DNA from: Paradevosia shaoguanensis
GTDB lineage: Bacteria > Pseudomonadota > Alphaproteobacteria > Rhizobiales > Devosiaceae
Assembly: GCF_016801025.1 (NCBI RefSeq)
Contig: NZ_CP068983.1
Span: forward strand, 4,022,501-4,086,500
Reading direction: 5' to 3'
Length of the DNA stretch: 64,000 bases
Of the stretch, positions 50,881 to 60,862 are shown one piece after another (position 1 is the stretch's first letter; each line of letters starts with the position of its first letter). The notes beneath the pieces were generated by a model that was given only the letters and a program-made list of their open reading frames with translations, ran no database searches and was not told the DNA's origin. A program made the translations under genes and the position numbers.

Positions 50881-50900
50881 ATATAAAGAAATCTTTATAT
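50881..50900. promoter_or_regulatory. palindromic operator before metH (SahR-like)
   Basis: ATATAAAGA (50881-50889) and TCTTTATAT (50892-50900) are perfect 9-bp half-sites around AA. It lies 46 bp before metH. The ArsR-type regulator SahR, which controls the methionine cycle in many Proteobacteria, is reported to bind an ATAAAG/CTTTAT palindrome of this kind, so S-adenosylhomocysteine control is likely. The regulator gene is not in the window. Confidence 0.65.
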
Positions 50901-50945
50901 CCCTGTTCGCGCCCGCCCGAAGCGGCGGCCAAGCGGTAGTTTGCC

Positions 50946-53900
50946 ATGACTTCTCATTCCGATCCCCAAGCCGATTCCCATCTTTCCGACGGGAAGGAAA
51001 TCCTCGCTGCCCTCAAGCAGGCGGCGTCAGAACGCATCCTGATCCTGGATGGCGCCATGGGGACGATGATCCAGGGGCTCAAGCTCGACGAGGAAGGCTA
51101 TCGCGGCGAGCGCTTCAAGGACTGGCACAAGGACGTGCGGGGCAATAACGACCTGCTCAACCTCACCCTGCCCGACGCGATCCGCGACATTCACCTGCAG
51201 TATTTCCTGGCAGGCGCCGACATCGTCGAGAGCAATACGTTTTCGTGCACGTCGATCGTCATGGCCGACTACGACATGCAGGAGTTCGCCTATGAGCTGA
51301 ACGTCGAGGGCGCACGGCTGGCGCGCGAGGCGGCGAAGATCGCCGAGGAGCGCGATGGCCGCCGCCGGTTCGTGGCCGGCGCGCTCGGGCCGACGAACAA
51401 GACTGCCTCCATGTCCACGGACGTCAACAATCCGGGCCATCGCGGCATCACGTTCGACGCGATCGTGGCGGCCTATGGCGAGGCGATCAACGGCCTTATC
51501 GATGGTGGCGCCGACCTGCTGCTTTTCGAGACCATCACCGATACGCTCAATACCAAGGCCGGCATCTTCGCGGCGCAGCGCATCTTCGAGGAGCGCGGCA
51601 TCACGCGCCCGATCATGATCTCGGGCACGATCACTGACCTTTCCGGGCGTACGCTTTCCGGCCAGACGCCTACGGCGTTCTGGTATTCGGTGCGGCACGC
51701 CAATCCCTTCACGATCGGCCTCAACTGTGCGCTAGGCGCCAATGCCATGCGGGCGCACGTCGCCGAGCTTTCGGACGTGGCCGACACCTTCATCTGCGCC
51801 TATCCCAATGCGGGCCTGCCCAACGAGTTCGGTGGCTATGACGAAGGCCCCGAATTCATGGCGCGGCAGATCGAGACGTTTGCGCGCGATGGACTGGTCA
51901 ACATCATCGGCGGCTGCTGCGGCACGACGCCGGACCATATCCGCGCCTTTGCCGAGGTCGTGGCGAAGTATCCGCCGCGCAAGGTGCCGGTGGTCGAGCG
52001 GCAGCTCAAGCTTGCCGGCCTCGAGCCCTTCACGCTCACCAAGGAAATTCCGTTCGTCAACGTGGGCGAGCGCACCAACGTCACCGGCTCTGCCCGCTTC
52101 CGTAAGCTCATCACGGCCGGCGACTATGCCGCCGCGCTCGAAGTTGCGCGCGACCAGGTCGCCAACGGGGCGCAGGTGATCGACATCAACATGGACGAAG
52201 GCCTCATCGATTCCGAAAAGGTGATGGTCGAGTTCCTCAACCTGCTCGCGGCGGAACCGGACATCGCCCGCGTGCCGCTGATGATCGACTCCTCCAAGTT
52301 TTCGGTGATCGAGGCCGGCCTCAAGTGCGTGCAGGGTAAGGCCCTGGTCAACTCGATCTCGATGAAGGAAGGCGTGGAGTCGTTCATTGAACACGCCAAG
52401 CTCGTGCGTGCCTATGGCGCGGCGGTGGTGGTGATGGCGTTCGACGAGGACGGCCAGGCCGATACCTATGAGCGCAAGGTCGAAATCTGTACGCGGGCCT
52501 ACAAGATCCTCACCGAGGAAGTCGGCTTCCCGCCCGAAGACATCGTGTTCGACCCCAATATCTTTGCGGTGGCGACGGGTATTGCCGAGCATAACGGCTA
52601 TGGCGCCGCCTTCATCGAGGCGACGCGCACCATTCGCGAGACCCTGCCCTATGCCCATATTTCGGGCGGCGTCTCGAACCTGTCGTTCTCATTCCGCGGC
52701 AATGAGCCGGTGCGCGAGGCGATGCATGCCGTGTTCCTCTACTATGCCATCCAGGCCGGCATGGACATGGGCATCGTCAACGCGGGTCAGCTGGTGGTCT
52801 ATGAATCCGTCGACGCGGAACTGCGCGATGCGATCGAGGACGTGATCTTCAACCGTCGCGAGGATGCGACCGACCGCCTGCTCGAACTGGCCGAACGCTT
52901 CCGCGGCGGCGGCAAGAGCGAAGGCAGCCAGAAGGACATGACCTGGCGGCAAAAGCCGGTGCAGGAGCGTATCTCGCACGCGCTGGTCAATGGCATTACC
53001 GAGTTCATCGATGCCGACACCGAAGAGGCTCGCCTGGCGGCAGCCCGGCCGCTCGACGTGATCGAGGGCCCGCTGATGAGCGGGATGAATGTGGTGGGCG
53101 ACCTCTTCGGCTCGGGCAAGATGTTCCTGCCGCAGGTGGTGAAGTCGGCCCGCGTGATGAAGCAGGCCGTGGCCCATCTCCTGCCCTACATGGAGGCTGA
53201 AAAGCTCGCCAATGGCGGCGAAGGCGGCCGCCGCAGCGCCGGCAAGATCCTGATGGCGACCGTCAAGGGCGACGTGCACGATATCGGCAAGAACATCGTG
53301 GGCGTCGTGCTCTCGTGCAACAATTACGAGATCATCGATCTGGGCGTCATGGTGCCGACGGCCAAGATCCTCGAGACCGCTCGCGCCGAGAATGTGGACG
53401 TGATCGGGCTTTCCGGGCTCATCACGCCGTCGCTCGACGAGATGGTGCACGTCGCGGCCGAAATGGAGCGCGAAGGGTTCGACATTCCGCTGCTGATCGG
53501 CGGTGCGACGACGAGCCGGGTGCACACGGCAGTCAAGATCAGCCCGCGCTACGAGCGTGGCCAGACGGTCTATGTCAACGATGCGAGCCGTGCCGTCGGC
53601 GTGGTTTCGAGCCTGCTCTCGCCGGAGCAGCGGGGTGACTATGTCACTCAGGTGCGCGAGGAATACGTCAAGGTTGCCGCACGTCATGCGCAGAGCGAGG
53701 CCGAAAAGCAGCGCCTGCCGCTGGCAAAGGCGCGTGAAAACGCGTTCCGCCCCGATTGGGCCGGCTATACGCCGCCCAAGCCGAGCTTCCTGGGCACCAG
53801 GGTTTTCGAGACCTACGACCTCAACGAGCTGGCCAAGTACATCGACTGGACGCCGTTCTTCCAGACCTGGGAGCTCAAGGGCCGCTTCCCGGCGATCCTG

Positions 53901-54701
53901 GAGGACCCCGATCAGGGCGCGGCCGCGCGGCAATTGTGGGACGACGCACAGGCCATGCTCAAGGAGGTGCTGCAGAAGAACTGGTTCCGGCCCAAGGCCG
54001 TTATCGGCTTCTGGCCGGCCAATGCGGTGGGCGACGACATTCGCCTCTTCACCGACGAGAGCCGCAAGCAGGAGCTGGCGACGTTCTACACGCTGCGCCA
54101 GCAGCTCACCAAACGCGATGGCCGCCCGAACATGGCGCTCTCCGACTTCGTGGCGCCGCTCGATAGCGGCAAGCCCGATTATGTCGGCGGGTTCGTGGTG
54201 ACGGCGGGGCTCGAGGAAAACGCGATCGCCGAACGCTTCGAGCGGAACAACGACGATTATTCCTCGATCCTGGTGAAGGCGCTGGCCGACCGCTTCGCCG
54301 AGGCCTTTGCCGAGGCGTTGCATGAGCGCGTGCGCAAGGAATTCTGGGGCTATGCGCCCCATGAGAATTTCTCGGGCGAGGAACTGGTACACGAGCCCTA
54401 TGACGGCATCCGCCCGGCGCCGGGCTATCCGGCCCAGCCTGACCACACGGAGAAGACGACGCTCTTCAACCTGCTCAATGCCAAGCAGCGCATCGGCGTG
54501 ACGCTGACGGAGAGCTATGCGATGTGGCCCGGCTCGTCGGTCTCGGGCATCTACATGTCGCATCCGGAAAGCTATTACTTCGGCGTGGCCAAGGTGGAGC
54601 GTGACCAGGTCGAGGATTATTCCAATCGCAAGGGCATGGCGATCCGCGAGGTCGAGCGGTGGCTCGGCCCGGTCCTCAACTACACGCCCAAGTCCGAGTA
54701 G
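50946..54701 (+). CDS. metH: cobalamin-dependent methionine synthase
   Basis: A 1251-residue full-length MetH. Homocysteine domain: [13 protein letters not shown] (about residue 32) and zinc Cys in NCALG and [10 protein letters not shown] (about 320). Pterin domain: [16 protein letters not shown] (about 369). Cobalamin domain: DVHDIGKN with the cobalt-ligating H778, and [13 protein letters not shown]. Activation domain: [15 protein letters not shown] near residue 1157. It transfers a methyl group from methyl-tetrahydrofolate to homocysteine. A SahR-like palindrome precedes it. folD, a source of folate one-carbon units, is encoded 5 kb on. Confidence 0.97.
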   Translation: MTSHSDPQADSHLSDGKEILAALKQAASERILILDGAMGTMIQGLKLDEEGYRGERFKDWHKDVRGNNDLLNLTLPDAIRDIHLQYFLAGADIVESNTFSCTSIVMADYDMQEFAYELNVEGARLAREAAKIAEERDGRRRFVAGALGPTNKTASMSTDVNNPGHRGITFDAIVAAYGEAINGLIDGGADLLLFETITDTLNTKAGIFAAQRIFEERGITRPIMISGTITDLSGRTLSGQTPTAFWYSVRHANPFTIGLNCALGANAMRAHVAELSDVADTFICAYPNAGLPNEFGGYDEGPEFMARQIETFARDGLVNIIGGCCGTTPDHIRAFAEVVAKYPPRKVPVVERQLKLAGLEPFTLTKEIPFVNVGERTNVTGSARFRKLITAGDYAAALEVARDQVANGAQVIDINMDEGLIDSEKVMVEFLNLLAAEPDIARVPLMIDSSKFSVIEAGLKCVQGKALVNSISMKEGVESFIEHAKLVRAYGAAVVVMAFDEDGQADTYERKVEICTRAYKILTEEVGFPPEDIVFDPNIFAVATGIAEHNGYGAAFIEATRTIRETLPYAHISGGVSNLSFSFRGNEPVREAMHAVFLYYAIQAGMDMGIVNAGQLVVYESVDAELRDAIEDVIFNRREDATDRLLELAERFRGGGKSEGSQKDMTWRQKPVQERISHALVNGITEFIDADTEEARLAAARPLDVIEGPLMSGMNVVGDLFGSGKMFLPQVVKSARVMKQAVAHLLPYMEAEKLANGGEGGRRSAGKILMATVKGDVHDIGKNIVGVVLSCNNYEIIDLGVMVPTAKILETARAENVDVIGLSGLITPSLDEMVHVAAEMEREGFDIPLLIGGATTSRVHTAVKISPRYERGQTVYVNDASRAVGVVSSLLSPEQRGDYVTQVREEYVKVAARHAQSEAEKQRLPLAKARENAFRPDWAGYTPPKPSFLGTRVFETYDLNELAKYIDWTPFFQTWELKGRFPAILEDPDQGAAARQLWDDAQAMLKEVLQKNWFRPKAVIGFWPANAVGDDIRLFTDESRKQELATFYTLRQQLTKRDGRPNMALSDFVAPLDSGKPDYVGGFVVTAGLEENAIAERFERNNDDYSSILVKALADRFAEAFAEALHERVRKEFWGYAPHENFSGEELVHEPYDGIRPAPGYPAQPDHTEKTTLFNLLNAKQRIGVTLTESYAMWPGSSVSGIYMSHPESYYFGVAKVERDQVEDYSNRKGMAIREVERWLGPVLNYTPKSE

Positions 54702-54703
54702 CG

Positions 54704-55063
54704 ATGACCAGCGCACCCTTCGAGCGGCGGGCCCAATCCATCCCGGTGACCATCGTTGCCGGAGGGGATGAGGCCCTGCCCTCGATTCCCGGGGCGACGG
54801 TGCTCCGGGTCGAGCGGCCGCTGCACCAGCATGAGGCTGGGGCCGAGTGCGTGGCCTGCGCCGCGCGGAGCGATGTGCGGGTGTTGCTGTTCGATCTGCT
54901 GGAGCGATCGCGGCGTGGAATGGTGCTGCCGTTTTCAGCGGTCATCATCGATGCGCGCGGCGTGGATGATGGCGAAGCCATTGCAGAGCGGTTGCTTCCC
55001 GGGAAGCAGCCGGCATCCGGGCTGCGAGACCATACGGTGCTGCGCAGCTTTCATCTGGCCTAG
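54704..55063 (+). CDS. CobW-like stub without P-loop, directly after metH
   Basis: A 119-residue protein starting 2 bp after the metH stop. It begins IPVTIVAGG, as CobW GTPases do, but the following GAGKT P-loop and next strands are missing. The sequence then resumes with a CobW-like Cys region (AECVACAARSD in place of GCICC-RxD), LLFDLLERSRRG, and VIIDARGVDDGEAIAERLL, like the IETTG-LADP switch region. So it looks like an internally deleted CobW domain. It may be a metallochaperone remnant or a cobalamin-related partner of MetH. The stop TAG lies at the edge of an inverted-repeat element. Confidence 0.6.
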   Translation: MTSAPFERRAQSIPVTIVAGGDEALPSIPGATVLRVERPLHQHEAGAECVACAARSDVRVLLFDLLERSRRGMVLPFSAVIIDARGVDDGEAIAERLLPGKQPASGLRDHTVLRSFHLA

Positions 55064-55301
55064 GGTCCGTACTCAATAAGTTCCGGCGCCCCAGAGCGCT
55101 TATCTCCCCATCCGACAGAGTCCAACGGAAGTCGCTGCCGCGCCACAACCACCGAACTTCCCCGGCCGCAGAGCCGGGGCCTACGGATTCCTCCACTCGA
55201 GTGGAGGGTGGCAATGGGCCCCGGATCAAGTCCGGGGAAGTCCGGTGGGTGGGGCGGCCATCGCAACCTCATCTACCGGTACAATTGCGTACGGACCCTA
55301 G
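55060..55301. repeat. 242-bp palindromic element with perfect 13-bp terminal inverted repeats (MITE-like)
   Basis: CTAGGGTCCGTAC (55060-55072) and GTACGGACCCTAG (55289-55301) are perfect inverted termini. Inside are nested palindromes: CCTCCACTCGAGTGGAGG (55190-55207, perfect), CCCCGGC/GCCGGGG (55160-55166, 55173-55179) and CCCCGGA/TCCGGGG (55219-55225, 55231-55237), and outer arms CCACCGAACTTCCCCGG-like in both orientations. It separates two convergent genes whose stop codons lie in the terminal CTAG. No protein is encoded. It may be a small transposable element or a bidirectional terminator. Confidence 0.75.
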
Positions 55302-55921
55302 AACTTCCAGCGCAGACCGACGGTCGTGGCATTGGCGCCGTCGCGCATGTTGCCGAGCGTGTTCCAGGCGCCGGAGCGGTGCTGGAGGCGCCAGAAAACT
55401 TCGAGATTTGGATTGTCCGTCCAGGACACGTTGACTTCGGGCGCCATGTAGAAGAGCAGCGCCGGATCGCCGCCGCCGACTTCCTGGGCATGGACGGCTT
55501 CAATACCCACCATGCCGCTTTCAGCGGAAACGCCGAGGGTCAGCGCGGGAGAAATCCGGACAGGCCCGAGCACGATGCCATCGAAGCGGGCGACGGCGCC
55601 GGCCCACATTTCGGCTGAGGTCGAGTCGCCGAGGCGAGCGGCAAGGCCGACTTCGAGGCCAAGGCGCCAATAATGCCAGGAACCGGGAAGGAAGCGCTGG
55701 TAGCCAGCGCCGACGATGTAATTGTTCTCGTAGGCCGGCTTGAACGGGTTGATGCCGTTCTCGATGTATTCGCTGTAGTAACGGCCGCCGAAGACGAAAA
55801 GCGTCTGCAGGCTCGCGGAATCGGTGTCGTGAATCGACTGCGCGAAGCCGGGTCCGGCCGCCGCCACACTGCCTGCCAGCGCCAGGAGCAAGGCTCCTGC
55901 CGTCTTCAACCTGCAATCCAT
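55298..55921 (-). CDS. outer-membrane beta-barrel protein, PagL-like, copy 1
   Basis: A 207-residue exported protein read from ATG 55921, which has GGAG six bases upstream; the signal peptide is MDCRLKTAGALLLALAGSVA plus GPGFAQ. The mature part is rich in alternating barrel strands and ends in WKF with the C-terminal aromatic residue needed for outer-membrane insertion. QHRSGAWNTLGNM near the C-terminus carries an H-x-S pair like that of PagL lipid A 3-O-deacylases, whose activity here is a guess. It is paralogous to the next gene, and its stop TAG is at the end of the inverted-repeat element. Confidence 0.75.
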   Translation of the reverse strand: MDCRLKTAGALLLALAGSVAAAGPGFAQSIHDTDSASLQTLFVFGGRYYSEYIENGINPFKPAYENNYIVGAGYQRFLPGSWHYWRLGLEVGLAARLGDSTSAEMWAGAVARFDGIVLGPVRISPALTLGVSAESGMVGIEAVHAQEVGGGDPALLFYMAPEVNVSWTDNPNLEVFWRLQHRSGAWNTLGNMRDGANATTVGLRWKF

Positions 55922-56027
55922 GCACCACTCCATCAAAGCAGTGGATGTGCCGCCCGAGCCCATACGGAACAGCCAAGGCCCCGGAATCGAAGCCATATAT
56001 GCGGGACGGAAGCCCACTTCCTAGTTA

Positions 56028-56636
56028 CTAGAATTTCCAGCGGACGCCAAACGAACTTGCGTTGGCGCCGTCGGCCATGTTGCCCAGTGTACCCCACGCG
56101 CCCGAGCGATGATGTATCCGCCAGAACACTTCGGTCTCGGGATGATCGACCCAGGACACGTTGAGCTCGGGGCCGATGTAAAACAGCAACGTCGAATCGC
56201 CGCCGCCGCGATTGCCGGCCTCGATACCGACCGGAGCGGTTTCGGCGGTGAGGCCGAAGGTGACGGAGGGCGCGATGCGGACGGTGTCGCCCAGGACGAG
56301 CCCATCGAAGCGCGCCACGATGCCGGCCCAGGCTTCGCCCGAGAACGAATCGCCCATGCGCAGAGCTGCGCCGGCTTCGCCGCCGATGCGCAGGCCGGTG
56401 GGGTGATTGAGCCAGAATTGCTGATAGCCGCCGCCGAGAACGAAGTTGTTCTCGTAGGTGACGGCCCAGGGCTGCATGCCGGTGAAGAAGGTTTCCTCGT
56501 AATAGCGCCCGCCAAAGACAAAGATAGCCTGGTCATCCAGTGGGTTGATCGACCCAACGGAGTTACCGGCGACGGCCGGAACGGTCAGCAATGCAAGAAA
56601 ACCGGCACTAACGGCCGCAAGAAGTCTGGAAATCAA
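56028..56636 (-). CDS. outer-membrane beta-barrel protein, PagL-like, copy 2
   Basis: A tandem paralogue of copy 1, about 202 residues. Shared stretches include FVFGGRYY, GIVARFDG-VLG, HRSGAW-TLGNM-DGANA and the terminal RWKF. No ATG is available; TTG 56636 is preferred, with GAGAG five bases upstream, giving the signal MISRLLAAVSAGFLALLTV, although TTG 56654 is possible. Two adjacent copies of one barrel suggest duplication followed by divergence. Role is unknown; lipid A modification is one possibility. Confidence 0.72.
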   Translation of the reverse strand: MISRLLAAVSAGFLALLTVPAVAGNSVGSINPLDDQAIFVFGGRYYEETFFTGMQPWAVTYENNFVLGGGYQQFWLNHPTGLRIGGEAGAALRMGDSFSGEAWAGIVARFDGLVLGDTVRIAPSVTFGLTAETAPVGIEAGNRGGGDSTLLFYIGPELNVSWVDHPETEVFWRIHHRSGAWGTLGNMADGANASSFGVRWKF

Positions 56637-56706
56637 ATCAACTCTCAAAAGCAAAGAGCCCGAATGCTTAATCGCCTATCACTCAATGGTTCTCAACCCC
56701 TGAATC

Positions 56707-57609
56707 TCAGGCGGTGAGGTCCTTTGGCGGTAAAAGATGATTGATAAGTGACGCGGTCGTGACGGTGTTGGCCAAAAGGCACGCAATGGTCATCGGGCCG
56801 ACGCCGCCCGGCACCGGGGTAATGGCTCCAGCGACCTCCTTGGCGGCAGCAAAATCGACGTCGCCCACGAGGCGAGTCTTGCCCTCACCCTTGTCCGGCG
56901 CGGGCACGCGATTGATGCCGACGTCGATGACGGTGGCGCCGGGCTTGAGCCACTCGGCCTTGATCATTTTCGGGCGACCGACGGCGGCGACGACGATATC
57001 GGCCTGTGCGAGGACTGCAGGCAGGTCCCTGGTGCGCGAATGTGCGACGGTTACGGTGCAGTTCTCGTGCAGGAGCAATTGTGCCATGGGCTTGCCCACG
57101 AGGTTGGAGCGCCCGACGATCACGGCATTGAGGCCCGAGAGCGAGCCGAGCGTATCGCGCAGCAGCATGAGGCAGCCCAGGGGCGTGCAGGAGCGCGGGC
57201 CAGGCAGGCCGATAACGGCGCGGCCGACGCTATCGGGCGTGAAGCAATCGACATCCTTGGCGGGCGAGATGGTTTCGATGACCTTGAGCGGGTCGATCTG
57301 GGGCGGCAGCGGGTTCTGGACGAGGATGCCATGCACGTCGTCGCGCTCGTTGAGCGACCTGACGAGGGCGAGGACTTCGGCCTCGGGCGTATCCTCGGGC
57401 AGTTCGAACTTGAAGGAGGCCATGCCGACCTCGGCGGTCTGGCGGGCCTTGTTGGTCACGTAGACCTGGCTGGCGGGGTCGTTGCCGACGATGACGACGG
57501 CGAGCCCGGGCGTGATGCCGTGGTCGCGCTTGAGTCGCGACACATGCTCGGCCACGCGCGCGCGCAGACCCTCGGCAAAGGCCTTCCCGTCTATGAGTTT
57601 TGCCGTCAT
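56707..57609 (-). CDS. folD: methylenetetrahydrofolate dehydrogenase/cyclohydrolase
   Basis: A 300-residue bifunctional Fol[14 protein letters not shown] carries the catalytic Lys, [11 protein letters not shown] is the substrate loop, [18 protein letters not shown] is the NADP Rossmann motif, and the C-terminal [18 protein letters not shown] is the family signature. ATG 57609 is chosen because the protein then has normal length; an upstream extension of 19 codons is not conserved. It follows the pxp operon with 65 bp between and supplies one-carbon folates. Confidence 0.96.
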   Translation of the reverse strand: MTAKLIDGKAFAEGLRARVAEHVSRLKRDHGITPGLAVVIVGNDPASQVYVTNKARQTAEVGMASFKFELPEDTPEAEVLALVRSLNERDDVHGILVQNPLPPQIDPLKVIETISPAKDVDCFTPDSVGRAVIGLPGPRSCTPLGCLMLLRDTLGSLSGLNAVIVGRSNLVGKPMAQLLLHENCTVTVAHSRTRDLPAVLAQADIVVAAVGRPKMIKAEWLKPGATVIDVGINRVPAPDKGEGKTRLVGDVDFAAAKEVAGAITPVPGGVGPMTIACLLANTVTTASLINHLLPPKDLTA

Positions 57610-57674
57610 CGCATCGCTCCCCGGTTCGTTGCGCTTCCCTATGGAGCAGATCGCGGGCCAGCGCAACCGGCCCT

Positions 57675-58424
57675 TCAGGCGGGGCGGACCGGCGCTACGG
57701 TCATATCTGCATTCTCGAGCGCGGTGCGTACGCGCCGGGCGAGTTCGACGGCCCCCGGCGTGTCGCCGTGGAGGCAGATGGAGCGCGCCTCGGACTTGAG
57801 GATCGAGCCATCTACGGCGACGATTTCTCCATCGCGGGCAAGGCGCAGGCAGCGCTCGACGACGGCGTCGGCATCGTGGATCACGGCGCCTTCCTGCGAC
57901 CGCGGCAGCAGCAGGCCTTCGGGCGTGTAGGCGCGGTCGGCATAGGCTTCGAGGATGAGCGGCACGCCGACGGCACGGGCGGCGCGGACCTGCTGGCTGT
58001 TGTCGAGAGCGAGGATGGCGAGCGAGGGATCCATGCCCTGGATTGTGCCGAAGACGGCTACCGCGAAGGCGAGTTCTTCGGCTGTCTGGTTGGCTAGAGC
58101 GCCGTGGAGCTTGACGTATTCGAGGGTGACGCCGAGCTCGTCGGCGATCCAGCGGATGAGAAAGAGCTGGGAGCGGACCTGGGCGAGGAGCTGGCTGAGG
58201 GGAATCACCAGGCGGAAGCGGCCGAAATGTACCTTGTCGGCATAGCCGGGATGGGCGCCGGCGCGCACGCCGCGTTCCTTGCAGATGGTGAGGATGCGGC
58301 GGATGGTGGGAGCATCGCCGGCGTGGCCGCCACAGGCGATCGAGGCGCTGGAGACAATTTCAAGCAGTTCGTCGTCGGTTTCCATCCCTTCGCCGAGATC
58401 GGCGTTGAGGTCGATCACGCTCAC
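57675..58424 (-). CDS. pxpA: 5-oxoprolinase subunit A (LamB/YcsF)
   Basis: A 249-residue protein beginning [19 protein letters not shown], the LamB/YcsF signature, followed by [11 protein letters not shown] and GAHPGYADK. With PxpB and PxpC it hydrolyses 5-oxoproline (pyroglutamate) to glutamate with ATP, removing a damage product of glutamine and glutathione. Its start overlaps the pxpC stop. It is the third gene of the operon. Confidence 0.95.
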   Translation of the reverse strand: MSVIDLNADLGEGMETDDELLEIVSSASIACGGHAGDAPTIRRILTICKERGVRAGAHPGYADKVHFGRFRLVIPLSQLLAQVRSQLFLIRWIADELGVTLEYVKLHGALANQTAEELAFAVAVFGTIQGMDPSLAILALDNSQQVRAARAVGVPLILEAYADRAYTPEGLLLPRSQEGAVIHDADAVVERCLRLARDGEIVAVDGSILKSEARSICLHGDTPGAVELARRVRTALENADMTVAPVRPA

Positions 58425-59320
58425 CGGTTTCCCCCCTCCGCTGCCAGCGCATGGGCCAGGGTAACCGGCTCGAACTTGACCGGCGTGCCGGGCCGCAATT
58501 GCGCGAACCTGTCCATGTCGGCGGAAATCACTGTCGCAATTCGCGGATAGCCGCCAGTGGGCTGATGGTCGCGCATGAGCACGATGGGCGTGCCATCGCC
58601 GAGAATCTGGATATCGCCGGGCACGACGGCGTCGGAGACCAGCGAGAGGATGCGGGCTTCGCGGAAGAAATCGCCGCCGTCGAGGCGGACGCCCATGCGG
58701 TCGAGGCGTTTGGAGACGCGGAAGGTGGCTTCAAGGAAGGCGCGGCGCATGGCGGTGGGGAAGAGATCGGCGTGAAGGCCCCATATTACGCGGATCGGCA
58801 GGCTTTGTGGCTCGGTGAGGATGTCGCCTTTGGGCGGCGATGGGCTTCCGGGCGCACCGAACGGGATGCGATCGCCGGCCAGCAAGGGACGGCCGTCGAA
58901 GCCGCCGAGACCTACGGTGCTGTTGGTCGATCTTGAGCCGAGCAGCGGGGGCACGTCGAGTTCGTGCTCAAAGCGGACGTAGCCGTAATTGCCCCAGTTG
59001 CCGGGGGCGATGCTGATGCGATCGCCAGGGGCAAGGGCGTAGGCGGCGTTCCAGAGGGCGGGCTTGCCGTTGACGATCAACTTGAAGTCGCCACCGCAGA
59101 AACCGGCGGAAGTGGTTGTGTCGACGGAGAATTCGATCCCGGTGGGCGTGAATTCGATGCCGGCTTCCCCTGCCCGTTCGAGCATCGCGCCGGCGGCGCG
59201 GAAGGCGCTGCGGACCATGGGGCCGGAGGCGGCTATGCCGTAGCGCAGGTTGCCGATGCGGCCCATGTCCTGGATGGTGACCAAAGGGCCGGCGCGGAGG
59301 ATTTTCAGGAAACCGCTCAC
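58421..59320 (-). CDS. pxpC: 5-oxoprolinase subunit C (KipA-like, biotin-dependent carboxyltransferase fold)
   Basis: A 299-residue KipA/PxpC family protein. Motifs: LRAGPLVTIQDMGRIGNLRYGIAASGPM at the N-terminus (in part), APGDRISIAPGNWGNYGYVRF, and RDHQPTGGYPRIATVISADM near the C-terminus. It overlaps pxpA and pxpB by 4 bases each. It forms the catalytic complex with PxpB and PxpA. Confidence 0.94.
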   Translation of the reverse strand: MSGFLKILRAGPLVTIQDMGRIGNLRYGIAASGPMVRSAFRAAGAMLERAGEAGIEFTPTGIEFSVDTTTSAGFCGGDFKLIVNGKPALWNAAYALAPGDRISIAPGNWGNYGYVRFEHELDVPPLLGSRSTNSTVGLGGFDGRPLLAGDRIPFGAPGSPSPPKGDILTEPQSLPIRVIWGLHADLFPTAMRRAFLEATFRVSKRLDRMGVRLDGGDFFREARILSLVSDAVVPGDIQILGDGTPIVLMRDHQPTGGYPRIATVISADMDRFAQLRPGTPVKFEPVTLAHALAAEGGNR

Positions 59321-59985
59321 GATCCGGCCCTCACGAAGGAGATTTCATCGCCTTCGCGCAGGCGCGTCGGCGGGTCCCGATCGGGGACGAAATTGGCGAA
59401 GTCGGTGCGGCCTATGACGTGCCAGCCCGTGGGTATGGGTGTGGCGGTGATCGCGGTCTGCCCGGCAGCGAAGAGCACCGAGCCCGGCGGTACGCGCGTA
59501 TGGATTTCGGCGCGCCTCGGGAGGTGCAGGGCTTCCGGGTGGAAGCCGCAATAGACGAAGCCGGGGGCGAAGCCCGTGGTCAGGACGCGAAGCACGCTGG
59601 CATTGTGTGCGGCGACGAATTCGGCGGGCGTCAGGTTGAGGACCTGCGCGACACTATCCAGATCGGGGCCGTCCTCGCCGCCGAAATGAACTTCGATACG
59701 ATGCTGGCGCGGAGTCGAGGATTGGGCATCGTCCGTACCGGACAGCAGCAGGCGCAGTTCGCCGGCCAGCTTTTCCGGGACGACGCGGGCGGGATCGTAG
59801 CGGACGAGGACGGACACCAGATTCGGATCGATTTCCTCGACACCCTCGGGCGTTCGCAAATCGAGCCGGCGCGCGAAGGTGATCGCGGCGCGATTGGCTG
59901 CTTCACTAAGGGACGTGCCGAAGCGGATGAGGAAGGCTCGATCACCCAAAGGCATGAGCATGGGCAAGGGCAGAGGCGCATCCAT
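59317..59985 (-). CDS. pxpB: 5-oxoprolinase subunit B (KipI-like)
   Basis: A 222-residue KipI/PxpB protein. LMPLGDRAFLIRFG opens the chain, and GFAPGFVYCGFHP, PRRAEIHTRVPPGSV and PTGWHVIGRT are the family signatures. ATG 59985 has GAGG eight bases upstream and gives the usual start; the frame upstream to 60078 is not conserved-looking. First gene of the pxpBCA operon. Confidence 0.93.
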   Translation of the reverse strand: MDAPLPLPMLMPLGDRAFLIRFGTSLSEAANRAAITFARRLDLRTPEGVEEIDPNLVSVLVRYDPARVVPEKLAGELRLLLSGTDDAQSSTPRQHRIEVHFGGEDGPDLDSVAQVLNLTPAEFVAAHNASVLRVLTTGFAPGFVYCGFHPEALHLPRRAEIHTRVPPGSVLFAAGQTAITATPIPTGWHVIGRTDFANFVPDRDPPTRLREGDEISFVRAGS

Positions 59986-60100
59986 GGCTGATCCTCGCAT
60001 CGGTCTGGCAAGAAGAGATGAGTCGCCCCCACGGCGCCCCATGCTTCTCCTAGCACGGATATGGACAGAGGTGGCCACGTCGGCTAAACGCCTCTCTACT

Positions 60101-60190
60101 GGGTGGGTGGCAGAGTGGTTGATTGCTCCGGTCTTGAAAACCGGCGAACGTGAAAGCGTTCCGGGGGTTCGAATCCCTCCCCACCCGCCA
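60101..60190 (+). tRNA. tRNA-Ser(UGA)
   Basis: The acceptor strands GGGTGGG (60101-60107) and CCCACCC (60180-60186) pair, followed by G and encoded CCA. The anticodon loop CTTGAAA gives anticodon TGA. The arm between anticodon and T stems (CGAACGTGAAAGCGTT) is the long variable arm of class II serine tRNAs. The T loop GGTTCGAATCC is canonical. Confidence 0.97.
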
Positions 60191-60457
60191 TCGTGGACAG
60201 CTTTCCCTTTCTGACGGTCGGCGGCCAGTCCATTCTAGCGGCCGAGCTTCCGCCCGCCCTTCCCTGCATCACCAATGGCATTTCGTCGGCCACGTCGTCT
60301 CTCGGGCGCGCATGAGCCGATAGTTTGGTAAATGCGGCGCTGCCGCGCGGTCGGATTAGGTTGAAAGGCCGAAGTCTGATACTATCTCCTTGAGCGGCCA
60401 CTAGGCGGCTACCGTCTGCCCGAGGTGGGTGAGGCGAGCAACGAGTTAGGATAGTTT
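60191..60457. other. interval between tRNA-Ser and rpsU
   Basis: This 267-bp stretch holds no gene with a ribosome site. Its end supplies the rpsU ribosome site (AGGA at 60448-60451). Nothing else clear is seen. Confidence 0.5.
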
Positions 60458-60736
60458 TTGCAGGTTCTGGTACGCGACAACAACGTCGATCAAGCCCTCC
60501 GTGTTTTGAAGAAGCGCCTCCAACGAGAAGGCGTGTTCCGGGAAATGAAGCGCCGGAAATATTACGAGAAGCCGTCCGAAGCGCGAACGAGGGAGAAGGC
60601 CGAGGCCGTGCGGCGCGCCCGCAAGAACGTGCGTAAACAGATGATCCGCGAAGGGCTGATCGCTGCACCCAAGCGCCCCGCGCAGGCTCAATCTCGTCGC
60701 CCGCAGGCGCGGCCCCAGCCCCTCGCGGAAATTTAG
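60458..60736 (+). CDS. rpsU: 30S ribosomal protein S21
   Basis: A 92-residue S21 starting at TTG 60458 with AGGA six bases before it. The conserved block [20 protein letters not shown], then [15 protein letters not shown] and the basic AVRRARK helix are typical. The C-terminus ([18 protein letters not shown]) is longer than in E. coli, as in other alphaproteobacteria. S21 helps initiation at the anti-Shine-Dalgarno end of 16S rRNA. The TTG start may limit its level. Confidence 0.94.
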   Translation: MQVLVRDNNVDQALRVLKKRLQREGVFREMKRRKYYEKPSEARTREKAEAVRRARKNVRKQMIREGLIAAPKRPAQAQSRRPQARPQPLAEI

Positions 60737-60812
60737 TTCACGACTTCGAGCATCCCAACCGTTACGGTGCGCTTACTGCCTCCAGATAGGACGCAGCCAT
60801 CGAAGGTTTCCA

Positions 60813-60847
60813 GGGCTCGGAGAGGTTCGCGCTCCGGGCCCTTTTTT
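60813..60847 (+). terminator. rho-independent terminator after rpsU
   Basis: GGGCTCGGAG (60813-60822) and CTCCGGGCCC (60832-60841) form a 10-bp stem with one G-T pair and a 9-base loop, followed by six T residues. It ends ahead of the ribosome site of the next small gene. Confidence 0.85.
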
Positions 60848-60862
60848 ACCTGGAGAATTGAT

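Noticed and set aside
50804-50945. Possible SAM riboswitch before metH
   Set aside because: I could not fit known SAM-I, SAM-II or SAH motif cores; a protein operator palindrome explains the visible symmetry better.
55273-55618. Plus-strand frames over the outer-membrane gene
   Set aside because: No ribosome site; the minus strand encodes a signal peptide and a typical barrel terminus.
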